Shown here piece by piece: positions 23,721 to 32,167 of a DNA stretch of 42,063 nt. Position 1 is the stretch's first letter. The number at the start of each line of letters is the position of its first letter. This DNA comes from a virus. The notes under the pieces are model-generated. The model had not been told where the DNA came from and searched no databases. It saw nothing but the letters and a program-made list of their open reading frames with translations. Position numbers and translations under genes: made by a program. The stretch covers positions 1 to 42,063 of IMG/VR virus record IMGVR_UViG_3300033149_001760. One strand, written 5' to 3'.

Positions 23721-25567
23721 TAAGTAACATTCTTTCTCAATAATACTTTAATATCTTTTTCAGGATGTTTGATTTCGAACATCGAATCCTGAGTTGAATA
23801 AATCGTATTATTCTCAATCTTTATTTCACCAGTGCTGGTATTTGTAATTCCTTGTGCAATACTGTTAGTTGAATATTGGTCACCGACTTTATTAAATACC
23901 TTAATTCCAATAATATTTATCACACCATTGGCTTCCAGAATTTGCTTTTCTAATCTCCCAAGAAAAATGTCTTGATTCATTTCATGTGTGTCGATATCAA
24001 GATACTCAGTAACGAGTGAAATAACACTGTTTGCAATTTGATTATCTGCTGTATTCTCAACATATACATCGATTTCGAACGCCAAATTATATATCTTACC
24101 GTCTTTAATTTCAACATAATCATTAACCATCCTATATTGTGTCAGGTATTCAGCAATATTTGTTTTTAATAATGAGTTACTGGTATTTGATAACTTACCG
24201 TCTTCACCAATACCCAATATTGAAATCAAAACTTTATTGTTTATTTTAAAAGCGTTCGCACGATATGGAGAACCATACTCCCCGGGCATTTTATAAACCT
24301 GTAACAAATAATCGGTAAGTGTCACATCTCTATTTTGACTGGCAAAATTATATTTAATTAATTGTCTGATTTGTTCCGTACTTAAACCATCGTTTCCACC
24401 AATTGCTGGAATCGGGTTCGTTGTTTGTAAACTTCTTTGAACTTGTTGATTAATATCTTGACGAGAACCATTTACTTTTAAAGTATATGAACCAAGTTGT
24501 GTTAGAACATCTGAACCAATGTTAGAAGCAATCCCACCACCAGTTCTATATTTAACAAATAACGTATAATTTGCTTGGAGTTTTTCACCCAATGCTGTGT
24601 TATTTAAAAAATTTTCAAGGAAATAACGATTACTAACACCTTCTTTCAAGAAACCATCTCGAAAAGCATTAACATCACTATCACCAGAACCAAATGTTAA
24701 TTTACAAAAACCTTTAGGAGTATATTCCTTTATAAATTTTTTCGTAATATCAACCCATCTCGCTGCTTTGATATTATTTGTTGTGGTATTTGCACTTGAA
24801 CTCAAACCATCTTCAATGAAGACACGTTGCTGCGCCAGATAATCAACTTCAAAATATCTACTATTAAAATCATTAAAATCTCCAGTGTCTGGATTTGTTG
24901 TATAATTAGTACCTTCTAAAAGTATAATACTTTCAATTTCCAACACATCTGGGTCTGGTAATGTTATTGCAAAAAATGGTATCACATCGGTTGTGCTAAT
25001 AATCTTCTTATAGATGCTTGTGCCTCCATTTATAACCACTTCTCTTTTTGTTATAGTATATGACTCAGGAATTCCGTTAGTGTTCAGATTTGGAATAATA
25101 CTACGATTAGGGTCACCAAGACTACTAACAAGGGATTTCCAGTCAATATTTTGTTGTATTTCAAATATCTTACCACCACCAAGAACTTGTGCACCTGCTT
25201 CTAAAACAGGATAATATGTGGCATCTGGGGTATTCCCAAGTACTGGAACAATAACACTAAAATCAACAACAGTAACACTTGGTCTACGAGCAGGAATATT
25301 GAATCCCATGTTTTTTGCAATGTTTAAAATACTCGCCCTTTGTTGTGCATATTGTAATTGAGTCTCTTGAAATGCTCTATCGGTGTTAACACTAAGATTA
25401 TTACTTACACCAGCATTTAGGTCGATAAGCATTGCACCAACACTTGAATCAGTGAAATCACTAAGGACTTCGGGATACATTTGTCTGATTAATGCAATTA
25501 GGTCTGTTCTAATTTCTCCGAAAGTTCTGCTTCCGTATTGAACTACATTTGTCGTTTCTGTTGCCAT
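23720..25567 (-). CDS. T4 gp6-like baseplate wedge protein (baseplate J family)
   Basis: 615 residues. The N-terminal region (FGEIRTDLIALIRQMYPEVLSDF, SSVGAMLIDLNAGVSNNLSVNTDRAFQE, and the ASILNIAKNMGFNIPARRPS segment) matches the gp6/baseplate J start, and the length is close to T4 gp6. The protein forms the wedge ring that carries the contractile sheath trigger in myoviruses. The C-terminal half has the usual beta-rich repeats and a NRDVTLTDYLLQVYKMPG segment typical of the family. It follows the gp25-like gene by ten bases, the same order as in many contractile systems. Confidence is high. Confidence 0.92.
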   Translation of the reverse strand: MATETTNVVQYGSRTFGEIRTDLIALIRQMYPEVLSDFTDSSVGAMLIDLNAGVSNNLSVNTDRAFQETQLQYAQQRASILNIAKNMGFNIPARRPSVTVVDFSVIVPVLGNTPDATYYPVLEAGAQVLGGGKIFEIQQNIDWKSLVSSLGDPNRSIIPNLNTNGIPESYTITKREVVINGGTSIYKKIISTTDVIPFFAITLPDPDVLEIESIILLEGTNYTTNPDTGDFNDFNSRYFEVDYLAQQRVFIEDGLSSSANTTTNNIKAARWVDITKKFIKEYTPKGFCKLTFGSGDSDVNAFRDGFLKEGVSNRYFLENFLNNTALGEKLQANYTLFVKYRTGGGIASNIGSDVLTQLGSYTLKVNGSRQDINQQVQRSLQTTNPIPAIGGNDGLSTEQIRQLIKYNFASQNRDVTLTDYLLQVYKMPGEYGSPYRANAFKINNKVLISILGIGEDGKLSNTSNSLLKTNIAEYLTQYRMVNDYVEIKDGKIYNLAFEIDVYVENTADNQIANSVISLVTEYLDIDTHEMNQDIFLGRLEKQILEANGVINIIGIKVFNKVGDQYSTNSIAQGITNTSTGEIKIENNTIYSTQDSMFEIKHPEKDIKVLLRKNVT

Positions 25568-25577
25568 GTTTTATATT

Positions 25578-25976
25578 TTAAAAATTTAAATCAATATTAC
25601 CTTGTTCCGTTAATGAACCCTCAGTATATACAAATTGAACACTCACATTTAATTGAGTTTCAGGTATTGGTTGACCATCCTCAGTTTCATTCCAATTAAA
25701 ACGTACTGAAGTAATTTTAACTTCTGGAATATATAATGCCACTGTGTTTCTAATCTCTTCTTCAACATCAGTTGCAGTTAATTGGTCGTTAGGTTCAAAT
25801 ATATATTTCAATAAATTTGTACCGTAATCTGACTCATAATATCTCTGACCTTTTTGGGTTAATAGAAGTAACAATAAGTTAGAACTGTATGAATCTTTAC
25901 TTACCTGATTCATTTGAATAAAACTTCTTGTTTCGTTATCGTCTTTAAACGGAAATGTGATATTATACGAATTCAT
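25578..25976 (-). CDS. gp25-like baseplate wedge protein
   Basis: About 132 residues from ATG 25974-25976. A longer frame starting at 26009 would translate through a promoter motif. Features include SSNLLLLLLTQKGQRYYESDYG, an EPN segment (FEPNDQL) and LYIPEVKI, the known hallmarks of the gp25/GPW family. The EPR-like loop is EPN here. The family bridges the baseplate hub and wedges and starts sheath assembly. It is followed by gp6 and preceded by terminator plus promoter, so it is the first gene of the baseplate operon. Confidence 0.92.
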   Translation of the reverse strand: MNSYNITFPFKDDNETRSFIQMNQVSKDSYSSNLLLLLLTQKGQRYYESDYGTNLLKYIFEPNDQLTATDVEEEIRNTVALYIPEVKITSVRFNWNETEDGQPIPETQLNVSVQFVYTEGSLTEQGNIDLNF

Positions 25977-25990
25977 TATTATTGATTTCC

Positions 25991-25999
25991 TATAAATAC
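25991..25999 (-). promoter_or_regulatory. GTATTTAT-type promoter motif (site 6)
   Basis: GTATTTATA followed by GG and AAA, 14 bases before the gp25-like ATG and immediately after a terminator. This is the clearest late-promoter context in the window. Confidence 0.7.
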
Positions 26000-26007
26000 T
26001 TATAAAC

Positions 26008-26043
26008 AAAAAAATCCCGACAAATTACTGTCGGGATTTTTTA
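26008..26043 (-). terminator. Hairpin terminator after the 153-residue gene
   Basis: The arms AAAATCCCGAC (26011-26021) and GTCGGGATTTT (26030-26040) pair perfectly around an eight-base loop. On the minus strand they are followed by TTTG and further AT-rich sequence. Confidence 0.85.
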
Positions 26044-26061
26044 ATTAACACTTATAATCTA

Positions 26062-26523
26062 TCAGACCTTCGCTTTTCTACCACGCTTACCTTTTGTAAT
26101 AGCTCTCTCTTCATCTTCTCGCTGTTTCTTTTCATCAAAAAGACTCTTAATTGACTCATGTAATTTAATTATTGATTCATGCCCATATTTCTGAAGTACA
26201 CCAGTGTACGTATTGAAATTAGGTTTGTCTAATGAAACAGCATCGCTTTCACTTACACTAACCCCAGCAAGACATTCAATAATTGCCGTTTCCTGCATAT
26301 CAACAGGAAGTGCTTCAAGAACCTCTTCATTGAAGACAATTGCAAAATTCACGCCTTCAGTAAGAACTTCCACCACATCATTTGATTTGGTTATTTTATA
26401 AAGTTCCTTCTGTTTTTCATTACAGAGAACTTCAAACTGAATCCAATGTGGAATACTTGTTTTGTTTCTTATCTCTTCAAAGAGATTTACTACGTCCTCA
26501 GACGCTCTTTCAATTTTTGCCAT
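26062..26523 (-). CDS. Conserved-looking phage protein of unknown function, 153 aa
   Basis: No family named. The centre has IVFNEEVLEALPVDMQETAIIECLAG and a following KPNFNTYTGVLQKYG, a pattern I recognise as resembling proteins encoded near tail genes of large myophages, but I cannot name it. The C-terminal ~20 residues are basic (KGKRGRKAKV), suggesting nucleic-acid or capsid contact. It follows a helical acidic gene and ends at a terminator, just before the gp25 promoter. Confidence 0.55.
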   Translation of the reverse strand: MAKIERASEDVVNLFEEIRNKTSIPHWIQFEVLCNEKQKELYKITKSNDVVEVLTEGVNFAIVFNEEVLEALPVDMQETAIIECLAGVSVSESDAVSLDKPNFNTYTGVLQKYGHESIIKLHESIKSLFDEKKQREDEERAITKGKRGRKAKV

Positions 26524-26535
26524 AAATAATTGTTT

Positions 26536-26988
26536 TTAATTAATAATAGATTTATATTTCGATTTAATTTCTTCGATTTTCAGATTCAGGTCACCGAATA
26601 TCGGGTCTTCTGTTTCAAATTCTTTCTTGAATTTGGCATCGAGTTCATCAGTGAAACTGAACATGTCTTCAATACTTAATTTAACCATGTCCTCGATTTC
26701 AACAAGAGTTGCAATTTGTGCATTAACTGCATCCAATTTTTTAAATTGTGTCATTTTCTTCTCATATTCGGTATTGGCTTCAACTACTTTTTCTTCACTA
26801 ACTGGTTCAACCAATTCTTCACCTTGACGCTTCTCAAGGGTTTCTTGTAGCTTCTCAATATCAGCAGGAGTGGCTTCACCAATTTTAGTATCAGCCAATT
26901 CATTTATTTCAAGTATTTTTTTCGCAGCTTCGGAATTAAATTCTCCCTCATCGGCTGCTTTCTTCAGATTATCTAAAAAATTTGTCAT
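26536..26988 (-). CDS. Acidic helical protein, 150 aa
   Basis: Highly charged, Glu/Lys-rich and almost entirely helical, with no Cys, His or Trp and no membrane span. A central NTEYEKKMTQFKKLDAVNA-type coil is visible. No family is recognised. It lies 12 bases upstream of the 153-residue gene and could be a scaffold or chaperone for the tail, by analogy only. Confidence 0.55.
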   Translation of the reverse strand: MTNFLDNLKKAADEGEFNSEAAKKILEINELADTKIGEATPADIEKLQETLEKRQGEELVEPVSEEKVVEANTEYEKKMTQFKKLDAVNAQIATLVEIEDMVKLSIEDMFSFTDELDAKFKKEFETEDPIFGDLNLKIEEIKSKYKSIIN

Positions 26989-26999
26989 TTCATATAGTT

Positions 27000-27911
27000 T
27001 TAACGTGGCGCACCTACGGTCTGCATTTCAATTCCTTCGAACTTCAGAACTTCATGGGTGTCATTATAATTTATTCTTTTAACATATTTATTGATTCCAA
27101 ATCCAATTAATTCACCATATTCATCATTAATGAATACAGAATTAATATCGATAATTTCTTTAAAAATATCAGATTCTTCATCAAACTCTGTTGTTTTGAA
27201 CTTCAAAGGTACAAAAAATTCTAATTGTCTGTACTCAAAACCAATTTTTTTTATGTGAAGAAATTCACTTAATTCCTCAATCTTATTTATTGCGTCCTTG
27301 TTTTCACGAAGAACATTAATTGGAAACTTGAATTGTTTTGATTTCTTTTCCATATCAACAACCTCATATTCATCAAGAGTTCCTTCTTTTTTCTCAACAA
27401 CATCCATCACTTTAGCCAAACCAACTTCAATTGGGTTATTATTGAAAATATACATTATCTCCAAATCATCGTCCTTTGTTCGTCTTTCTTCGAATTCCAA
27501 AGCCAATACCTCACCAATGGTTTTACCAGCATGTTTGTGTTTGTCGTCAAAGAAACCATAGTGTTCATATCGTCTACCATGTGGGTCTTTCATACCATAA
27601 CTCGTACCATATTTATCGGCAGCAACAGCCATTTGACGTGGCGTTGCTGTCCTGATAAATTTATCTGCTTTCTTTAGAACTTCATAATATTCCTGAACAT
27701 ATTTCTCATCAGTTTGTCCAGCATAGAATTTCTCAAGTAACTGATTACGGCTACGCATTCTCTGCGTATGATTATTTCTTTCATTACCATCATTTGGGTC
27801 ACATTTTAGAATTTCAGTCTCGGTATTAAATAATGCAATACCAATAGCAAGTCCTAACATATGTAGTTTAAGATAAATCCAAAGGACTATATTTAGAAAG
27901 AATTTTTTCAT
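27000..27911 (-). CDS. Hypothetical protein with an N-terminal hydrophobic segment, 303 aa
   Basis: Residues 4-30 are hydrophobic (FFLNIVLWIYLKLHMLGLAIG) and could be a membrane anchor or signal segment. The rest is charged with His/Arg-rich patches (RYEHYGFFDDKHKH). No family is recognised. Its ATG overlaps the stop of the coiled-coil gene by one base, so the two are coupled. It belongs to the same operon as the helical and basic proteins that precede gp25. Confidence 0.55.
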   Translation of the reverse strand: MKKFFLNIVLWIYLKLHMLGLAIGIALFNTETEILKCDPNDGNERNNHTQRMRSRNQLLEKFYAGQTDEKYVQEYYEVLKKADKFIRTATPRQMAVAADKYGTSYGMKDPHGRRYEHYGFFDDKHKHAGKTIGEVLALEFEERRTKDDDLEIMYIFNNNPIEVGLAKVMDVVEKKEGTLDEYEVVDMEKKSKQFKFPINVLRENKDAINKIEELSEFLHIKKIGFEYRQLEFFVPLKFKTTEFDEESDIFKEIIDINSVFINDEYGELIGFGINKYVKRINYNDTHEVLKFEGIEMQTVGAPR

Positions 27912-28273
27912 TAATTATTACGAACCTTTTCTTGAACCTCTTGCAATAAATCTGATTTTTTCTTAACCGTTTCTTGGAGACTGTTAACTAATTTATCTTT
28001 CTTAGCATATGCTTTATCTTTCTCATCATAATGCTTTTCAATTACTTTCTGAAGTGATTTAAGAAGTTCATCATCAAATTGTTCTTGTTTCAACATCTCG
28101 GCTTTAGCAACGGTTTTAGCAACCATCTTTGCAGATTTATATATTGCAATTTCTATTTCTTTTGCTCGTGAATTAGTGTGTTGATTGCCGATATGACTAC
28201 CAACAATTAATTTAATCATTTTTCGTCTTTTATGGTTAATTAACCATATTTTAATTTGTTTAAATAAATTCAT
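27911..28273 (-). CDS. Basic coiled-coil protein, 120 aa
   Basis: The N-terminal ~25 residues are basic and hydrophobic (IKIWLINHKRRKMIKLIVG). Residues ~60-118 are Lys/Glu/Gln-rich heptads predicted to form a coiled coil. No family is recognised. It is the first gene after a GTATTTATT motif and is coupled to the 303-residue protein, so it probably heads this small operon. Confidence 0.6.
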   Translation of the reverse strand: MNLFKQIKIWLINHKRRKMIKLIVGSHIGNQHTNSRAKEIEIAIYKSAKMVAKTVAKAEMLKQEQFDDELLKSLQKVIEKHYDEKDKAYAKKDKLVNSLQETVKKKSDLLQEVQEKVRNN

Positions 28274-28304
28274 AATTTCTCGGTTTTTGTGTATAGTTAT
28301 TTCA

Positions 28305-28313
28305 AATAAATAC
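28305..28313 (-). promoter_or_regulatory. GTATTTAT-type promoter motif (site 7)
   Basis: GTATTTATT followed by TG and AAA, 31 bases before the ATG at 28273. The first 14 bases are identical to those at site 1. Confidence 0.55.
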
Positions 28314-28325
28314 TCACGATTTCAA

Positions 28326-29708
28326 TTATTGAATTTGTAACCCCTTCATGACCACAGATTTATAGAATTCTGCACGCTTTGCAGTCACGTTTTCAAGGTT
28401 ATAATCTTCCTTAAAATCTTCATATAATTGTTCACCTAAACGCTTACGTAAATCGGCATCTAATATCAACTGTTTCAAGTACTTCTTCCAGTATTTATGT
28501 GAATTTTTCTTATTCGGAATCAACACACAATTCTCCATGTGTCTGCCGTCTATATTATATGGTGGAATGTCACTACAAACAATAGGAAGTTTTCTTGTCC
28601 AGCATTCAACTTGTTTCAAGTTTGACTTCATTCTATTAAACTCATTATCTGCAAGTGGAGCAAGCACAATATCTGTTTCATTCAAAACACCAGCATATGT
28701 GTTGGCTTTCTGTGTCCAACGTCTACCAAAATTACCTTCTCCATCGTATTTCACGTCTCTCTCAAAGTTTAACAACCATTGCAAGTAATCAGGATTTTCA
28801 ATAAGCCTATGATTATCAGTTAAAATCTTTTCATAAACAAGATATACACTTTCTTCAGATTTAATGTCACGTTGTTTACTATCAAATACCTTATCTCTAT
28901 ACTTGTCTTTCAATTCCTGTGAAATTCTTGGGATTTGGTCAACATCACCCCTCGATTTATTAATTGCTTTCACCACTTCATGTGTCCACAATCCCTTCTT
29001 TTCGAGTTCAGTTCTGAAATCCTGATTGAAAGTAATATCTGTTGTACTACCTTCGGTGTCCCAACCAGCGATTGTAATTTTGAATTTTCCTCTGGTCTCT
29101 GGATTACCATTCAATACATTTATCACGCCTTCAAGTTGTTGAACATCGACCATGTGAGAACTACCCGCCATATAAGTAATTCTAACAAGACCATCTGGGT
29201 CTGGTTTCCAGTTGTTTTGAAATTGTTTCATCCACTTAGGGTCAACACTATTATATAATACCTCAATATTGTCTTTACCAGTTACTTTACGAATCTCAGA
29301 TGCAAATAAATCAGTTGTAGTTGTAACGTAATCAGCAATTTTCATGTTCTCAATAATTGGAACATCCAATTTCTTTTCCAAACTCATGTTGTAAAATGGA
29401 TGAAGTCTGTGGAGTTTCCAATAGTCATCAATATCCATAATAAGAATAGTTCCAGATTTTCTTAATTCTTCTGCCAATTTCAACATTTGTGCTGTTTCAC
29501 CTAAAAACTGACGGTGATAATGGATTATGTGAAATGATTTTAAATATTCAACAATATTAGGGTCATTGAAGTCCAATTGTGGGTTTATTTCAACATAAAA
29601 TTCGTCAGAGTGATTTCTTTCCAGTTCTTGTGCTGGGGTTTGAGTCCTGAAGTAGTTTACTCCTGCTCCATCAAGGTTGTAGAATAAAATTCTAATTTTA
29701 CCGTCCAT
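28326..29708 (-). CDS. GT-B-like glycosyltransferase, 460 aa
   Basis: The N-terminal domain starts with KIRILFYNLDGAGVNYFR, a glycosyltransferase-family-4-like Rossmann start. It continues with DIDDYWKL and a TTTTDLFASEIRK segment before VLYNSVDP. The C-terminal half has ITYMAGSSH and then DIVLAPLADNEFNRMKSNLK and KLPIVCSDIPPYN, the usual donor-site Glu/Lys region and following loop. These enzymes add sugars from nucleotide donors. It lies between a Lys-rich protein and the coiled-coil operon and seems to have a separate, AT-rich upstream region. A target on the virion or DNA is possible; neither is proved. Confidence 0.85.
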   Translation of the reverse strand: MDGKIRILFYNLDGAGVNYFRTQTPAQELERNHSDEFYVEINPQLDFNDPNIVEYLKSFHIIHYHRQFLGETAQMLKLAEELRKSGTILIMDIDDYWKLHRLHPFYNMSLEKKLDVPIIENMKIADYVTTTTDLFASEIRKVTGKDNIEVLYNSVDPKWMKQFQNNWKPDPDGLVRITYMAGSSHMVDVQQLEGVINVLNGNPETRGKFKITIAGWDTEGSTTDITFNQDFRTELEKKGLWTHEVVKAINKSRGDVDQIPRISQELKDKYRDKVFDSKQRDIKSEESVYLVYEKILTDNHRLIENPDYLQWLLNFERDVKYDGEGNFGRRWTQKANTYAGVLNETDIVLAPLADNEFNRMKSNLKQVECWTRKLPIVCSDIPPYNIDGRHMENCVLIPNKKNSHKYWKKYLKQLILDADLRKRLGEQLYEDFKEDYNLENVTAKRAEFYKSVVMKGLQIQ

Positions 29709-29785
29709 ATATTTTTATAATTAATTATAATTATTATCGTCTATATATGGTTATACGGTATTCGTTAAGAAATCTTGAATAATAA
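29709..29785 (-). other. AT-rich gap before the glycosyltransferase (no clear promoter found)
   Basis: It contains a TATAATTAATTATA palindrome and nearby CATATAT/ATATATG copies, but neither the GTATTTAT motif nor a TAnnTTTG element in promoter spacing. If the upstream terminator is efficient, a different promoter class must act here. Confidence 0.35.
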
Positions 29786-29819
29786 ACAAAAAAAGCCAAC
29801 ATTTCTGCTGGCTTTTAAA
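29786..29819 (-). terminator. Hairpin terminator after the Lys-rich protein
   Basis: AAAAGCCA and TGGCTTTT arms pair over about eight bases around an internal loop. A run of seven T follows on the minus strand. Confidence 0.75.
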
Positions 29820-29836
29820 TAACATGAGTGTTACTA

Positions 29837-30217
29837 TTATTCTTTAACTGTCTTTTTTCTTGTTGTCGTTTTCTTTTCTGGAATTACTGTTTCTTTCTTT
29901 TCAGCAACCACAGGCTCTTTTTTAGTTACAGATTTCTTTGCTGCTTTAGGTTTGCGTGGTGCTTTAGGTTTTGCTTTTTCCATTGATTTCTTCAATTCAG
30001 CAGGACTGACTTCAACAATATCAATCAATTTTTTTATTCTCAATCTATGTACCGATAATGGTAATGATTGAACTGTTAAGAATACGCTCTCACTTGGTTT
30101 CAATGCAATTATCTTTCTCGTTCTGTTATCAACATATTCAATATTAGCGATTGAATTAAATTTTGGGTCACGTTTCCCAACAAGATTTGTTATGTTTGTT
30201 ATTTTATATGTGTTCAT
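29837..30217 (-). CDS. Small protein with a basic, Lys/Pro/Ala-rich C-terminal tail
   Basis: 126 residues. The first ~70 form a compact beta-like domain with no recognised family. The tail from ~78 on is built of KPKAPRKPKAAKK and EKKET-type repeats, like a histone H1 or ribosomal-protein tail, and should bind nucleic acid. It lies seven bases after the ParB-like gene and before a strong terminator. It is similar in style, but not in domain order, to the Lys/Ala-rich protein at 8709. Confidence 0.6.
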   Translation of the reverse strand: MNTYKITNITNLVGKRDPKFNSIANIEYVDNRTRKIIALKPSESVFLTVQSLPLSVHRLRIKKLIDIVEVSPAELKKSMEKAKPKAPRKPKAAKKSVTKKEPVVAEKKETVIPEKKTTTRKKTVKE

Positions 30218-30223
30218 ATCTAA

Positions 30224-31039
30224 TTATTTTAGTCCTTGAATTATTGAGTTACCGTATTTAATACCGTCATAACCCATTTTCATTGCTTTTTCGGCAACAG
30301 CTTTAGTTTTAATATTAATTGCATCAGTACTATGTTCTGAAGATAATTTTTCAAAATTTATGTTTGGAAACCAAGATTTAGCCAATATATCCACAGGGTC
30401 TTGTCCGTCTTTATATGTAACACCTAAAGAATTGGTATCCATAAGATTTTCAAAATCAATTTCATATTTATCGTAGCCTTCAACTGGTTTCAATGTAAAG
30501 AAATTCCCAACAACAGAATTCTCCTTAATTGGATTCTTTCTATATCCAACTATGGTCTTCTGATTTTTTGATGGACTCTCAGTTTGAAGTGCTGTGTTAT
30601 CTTCTTCCAATGAATTTAGAAACTGGTTTTCATCATCTCCGTAAAAGTTTATAGTATCCTGTACCTGAACCTCTTCCAATCCCTGTGATTGTTCATACTC
30701 ATAGATGTCCTGAATTTTATTTAAAACTCTACAAGCATCTTTATGGTTCATATTCATCATGATACATTTAATTGGAATCTCGTCAAGTAATGCACGAACC
30801 ATTCTATGATGACCATCCAATACTTGCATGTCAGAGCTAATCCAAATCGGATTCATGTCATCAACATCGACACCACCGACATCATCACTAAAAACAATTC
30901 CTTGTAATGGTGATAAATCATTTGGGTCAACTTCGACATTGGTATAATTCACACCCTCATCATCAAGTTTTTGAAGCACGACATCATAAGGTGCATGCAC
31001 TTGTGGTAAAAATTGTGGTTTATATCTCATGTCAATCAT
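30224..31039 (-). CDS. ParB-like domain protein with an ART-like C-terminus
   Basis: 271 residues. Residues 64-85 include PIWISSDMQVLDGHHRMVRAL with the DGHHR box of the ParB/sulfiredoxin fold, a nucleotide-binding or nuclease-like domain. A linker of about 80 residues follows. The C-terminal region ends AVAEKAMKMGYDGIKYGN, the A...GYDGIxY.N pattern seen in ADP-ribosyltransferase-like domains of phage polyvalent proteins. This makes a ParB-ART two-domain arrangement plausible. An ATG nine bases further in (31030) is also possible. It is preceded by a GTATTTATA motif. The second-domain call is tentative. Confidence 0.6.
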   Translation of the reverse strand: MIDMRYKPQFLPQVHAPYDVVLQKLDDEGVNYTNVEVDPNDLSPLQGIVFSDDVGGVDVDDMNPIWISSDMQVLDGHHRMVRALLDEIPIKCIMMNMNHKDACRVLNKIQDIYEYEQSQGLEEVQVQDTINFYGDDENQFLNSLEEDNTALQTESPSKNQKTIVGYRKNPIKENSVVGNFFTLKPVEGYDKYEIDFENLMDTNSLGVTYKDGQDPVDILAKSWFPNINFEKLSSEHSTDAINIKTKAVAEKAMKMGYDGIKYGNSIIQGLK

Positions 31040-31051
31040 ATTGAAATTTAT

Positions 31052-31060
31052 TATAAATAC
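31052..31060 (-). promoter_or_regulatory. GTATTTAT-type promoter motif (site 8)
   Basis: GTATTTATA followed by AT and AAA, 12 bases before the ATG at 31039. Confidence 0.6.
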
Positions 31061-31062
31061 TG

Positions 31063-31656
31063 TTATTTAAATTTTATGATTTCCTCTTGAATGATATTCA
31101 ATAATTTATTTGTTGAATTGAAATTAACCACACCTTCACCGATAAGTGGACGAATACTACCCTTATCAACAAAATTCAATGTGTAGGTCACATCATCAGA
31201 TAACTTGTTTTTGATTTTGGTGTACTCAGCAATCTTTTCAGCATTCCTATCCATGAAATCATCATACACAACAATCTCTTTCAAATCTTGATTATAATTC
31301 TCGATTCTCAATATAATATCACCTTTATCTTCACGACCTCTTTTCGTAATAAGGTCATCGACAGTAATTCCATTCAGTTTTAAAATATTTTCAAGTTCAG
31401 GACGCAGTTTCTCCATACGAGAAGTCAGAATAATCGTACTGGTATCAGGGTCAGCCATGTCTGTTTGAAGTTTTGCAAGAATGTTTGGGAATGGTTTGAT
31501 TTCAAATACATCGGTGTCAAGACTTTCTCTGCGCCCCCACCATCCAACGTGTGGATATGGTTGACCCATTTTCTCTTCCCATTGTACTTTTCCTGTTTCT
31601 GGTTCTGGGGAATCAATTAGTGTTCCATCAAAATCATATACTGCCAATCTTTTCAT
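31063..31656 (-). CDS. HAD-superfamily phosphatase, RNA-repair-like
   Basis: 197 residues. The catalytic motif DFDGT is at residues 8-12, with Asp8 as nucleophile and Asp10 as the general acid. Motif II LTSR lies at 77-80, and a later acidic YDD at 131-133 completes the metal site. The overall layout matches the HAD branch seen beside RNA-repair and nucleotide genes (the 'Swiss Army Knife' RNA repair-like family). It would dephosphorylate a small substrate or RNA end. It sits between the ParB-like gene and a PD-(D/E)XK-like protein, downstream of the giant multi-domain gene, in one transcription unit. Confidence 0.8.
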   Translation of the reverse strand: MKRLAVYDFDGTLIDSPEPETGKVQWEEKMGQPYPHVGWWGRRESLDTDVFEIKPFPNILAKLQTDMADPDTSTIILTSRMEKLRPELENILKLNGITVDDLITKRGREDKGDIILRIENYNQDLKEIVVYDDFMDRNAEKIAEYTKIKNKLSDDVTYTLNFVDKGSIRPLIGEGVVNFNSTNKLLNIIQEEIIKFK

Positions 31657-31657
31657 G

Positions 31658-32164
31658 CTATTTGTATATTGTTGTCATTATAAATTGTTCGATATCAGAG
31701 AATGGTACAATAACCACCATATCTCTTCGACCCATTCTTTTATATCTATGATATGCTATTTCAGAAAGGTCATCTGGTTTAAGGAACACATAACCAGTTG
31801 GATTTACTATTTTGCTTTCAACAAACTCCTTTATTTTCACTCTATGAATTAAATCAAATCGGTCTTCTCTTTCAAAGGCAATCGCATGCGCTTTTCCTTT
31901 TATCCAACCATCTTTACCATTAACTGCTTGAAATTCAATCCAAGTAAGTCCATCCTTATGACTTTCCTTATATCCTTTTACATCAACACGTGCAAACTTA
32001 CCATGACCTTTACTCATCTTAACATCCCAATGTTCATGCCTGTCTTGATAATTTGTTGGTCTTATACATCGGTATCCATCACGTGTCGCTAATTCTATGA
32101 AATAATCTTCGACCTTTAAACCATCAGCATACATTTGTTCTTGTAATTCATGAATAGTTGCCAT
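31658..32164 (-). CDS. Possible PD-(D/E)XK-type nuclease-fold protein, 168 aa
   Basis: The core shows EHWDVKM (Asp47), VDVKG (Asp61 and Lys63) and WIEFQ (Glu77, Gln79) in a beta-strand setting, resembling a restriction-endonuclease-like core of D-x-K followed by E. The rest is basic and aromatic. It lies between the giant protein (three-base gap) and the HAD phosphatase (one-base gap), so it is part of the same unit. Nuclease activity and target are not shown; a structural role is possible. Confidence 0.5.
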   Translation of the reverse strand: MATIHELQEQMYADGLKVEDYFIELATRDGYRCIRPTNYQDRHEHWDVKMSKGHGKFARVDVKGYKESHKDGLTWIEFQAVNGKDGWIKGKAHAIAFEREDRFDLIHRVKIKEFVESKIVNPTGYVFLKPDDLSEIAYHRYKRMGRRDMVVIVPFSDIEQFIMTTIYK

Positions 32165-32167
32165 AAC

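Noticed and set aside
25977-26009. Upstream extension of the gp25-like gene to 26009
   Set aside because: It would translate through the promoter motif and next to the terminator. The family-like N-terminus starts at 25976.
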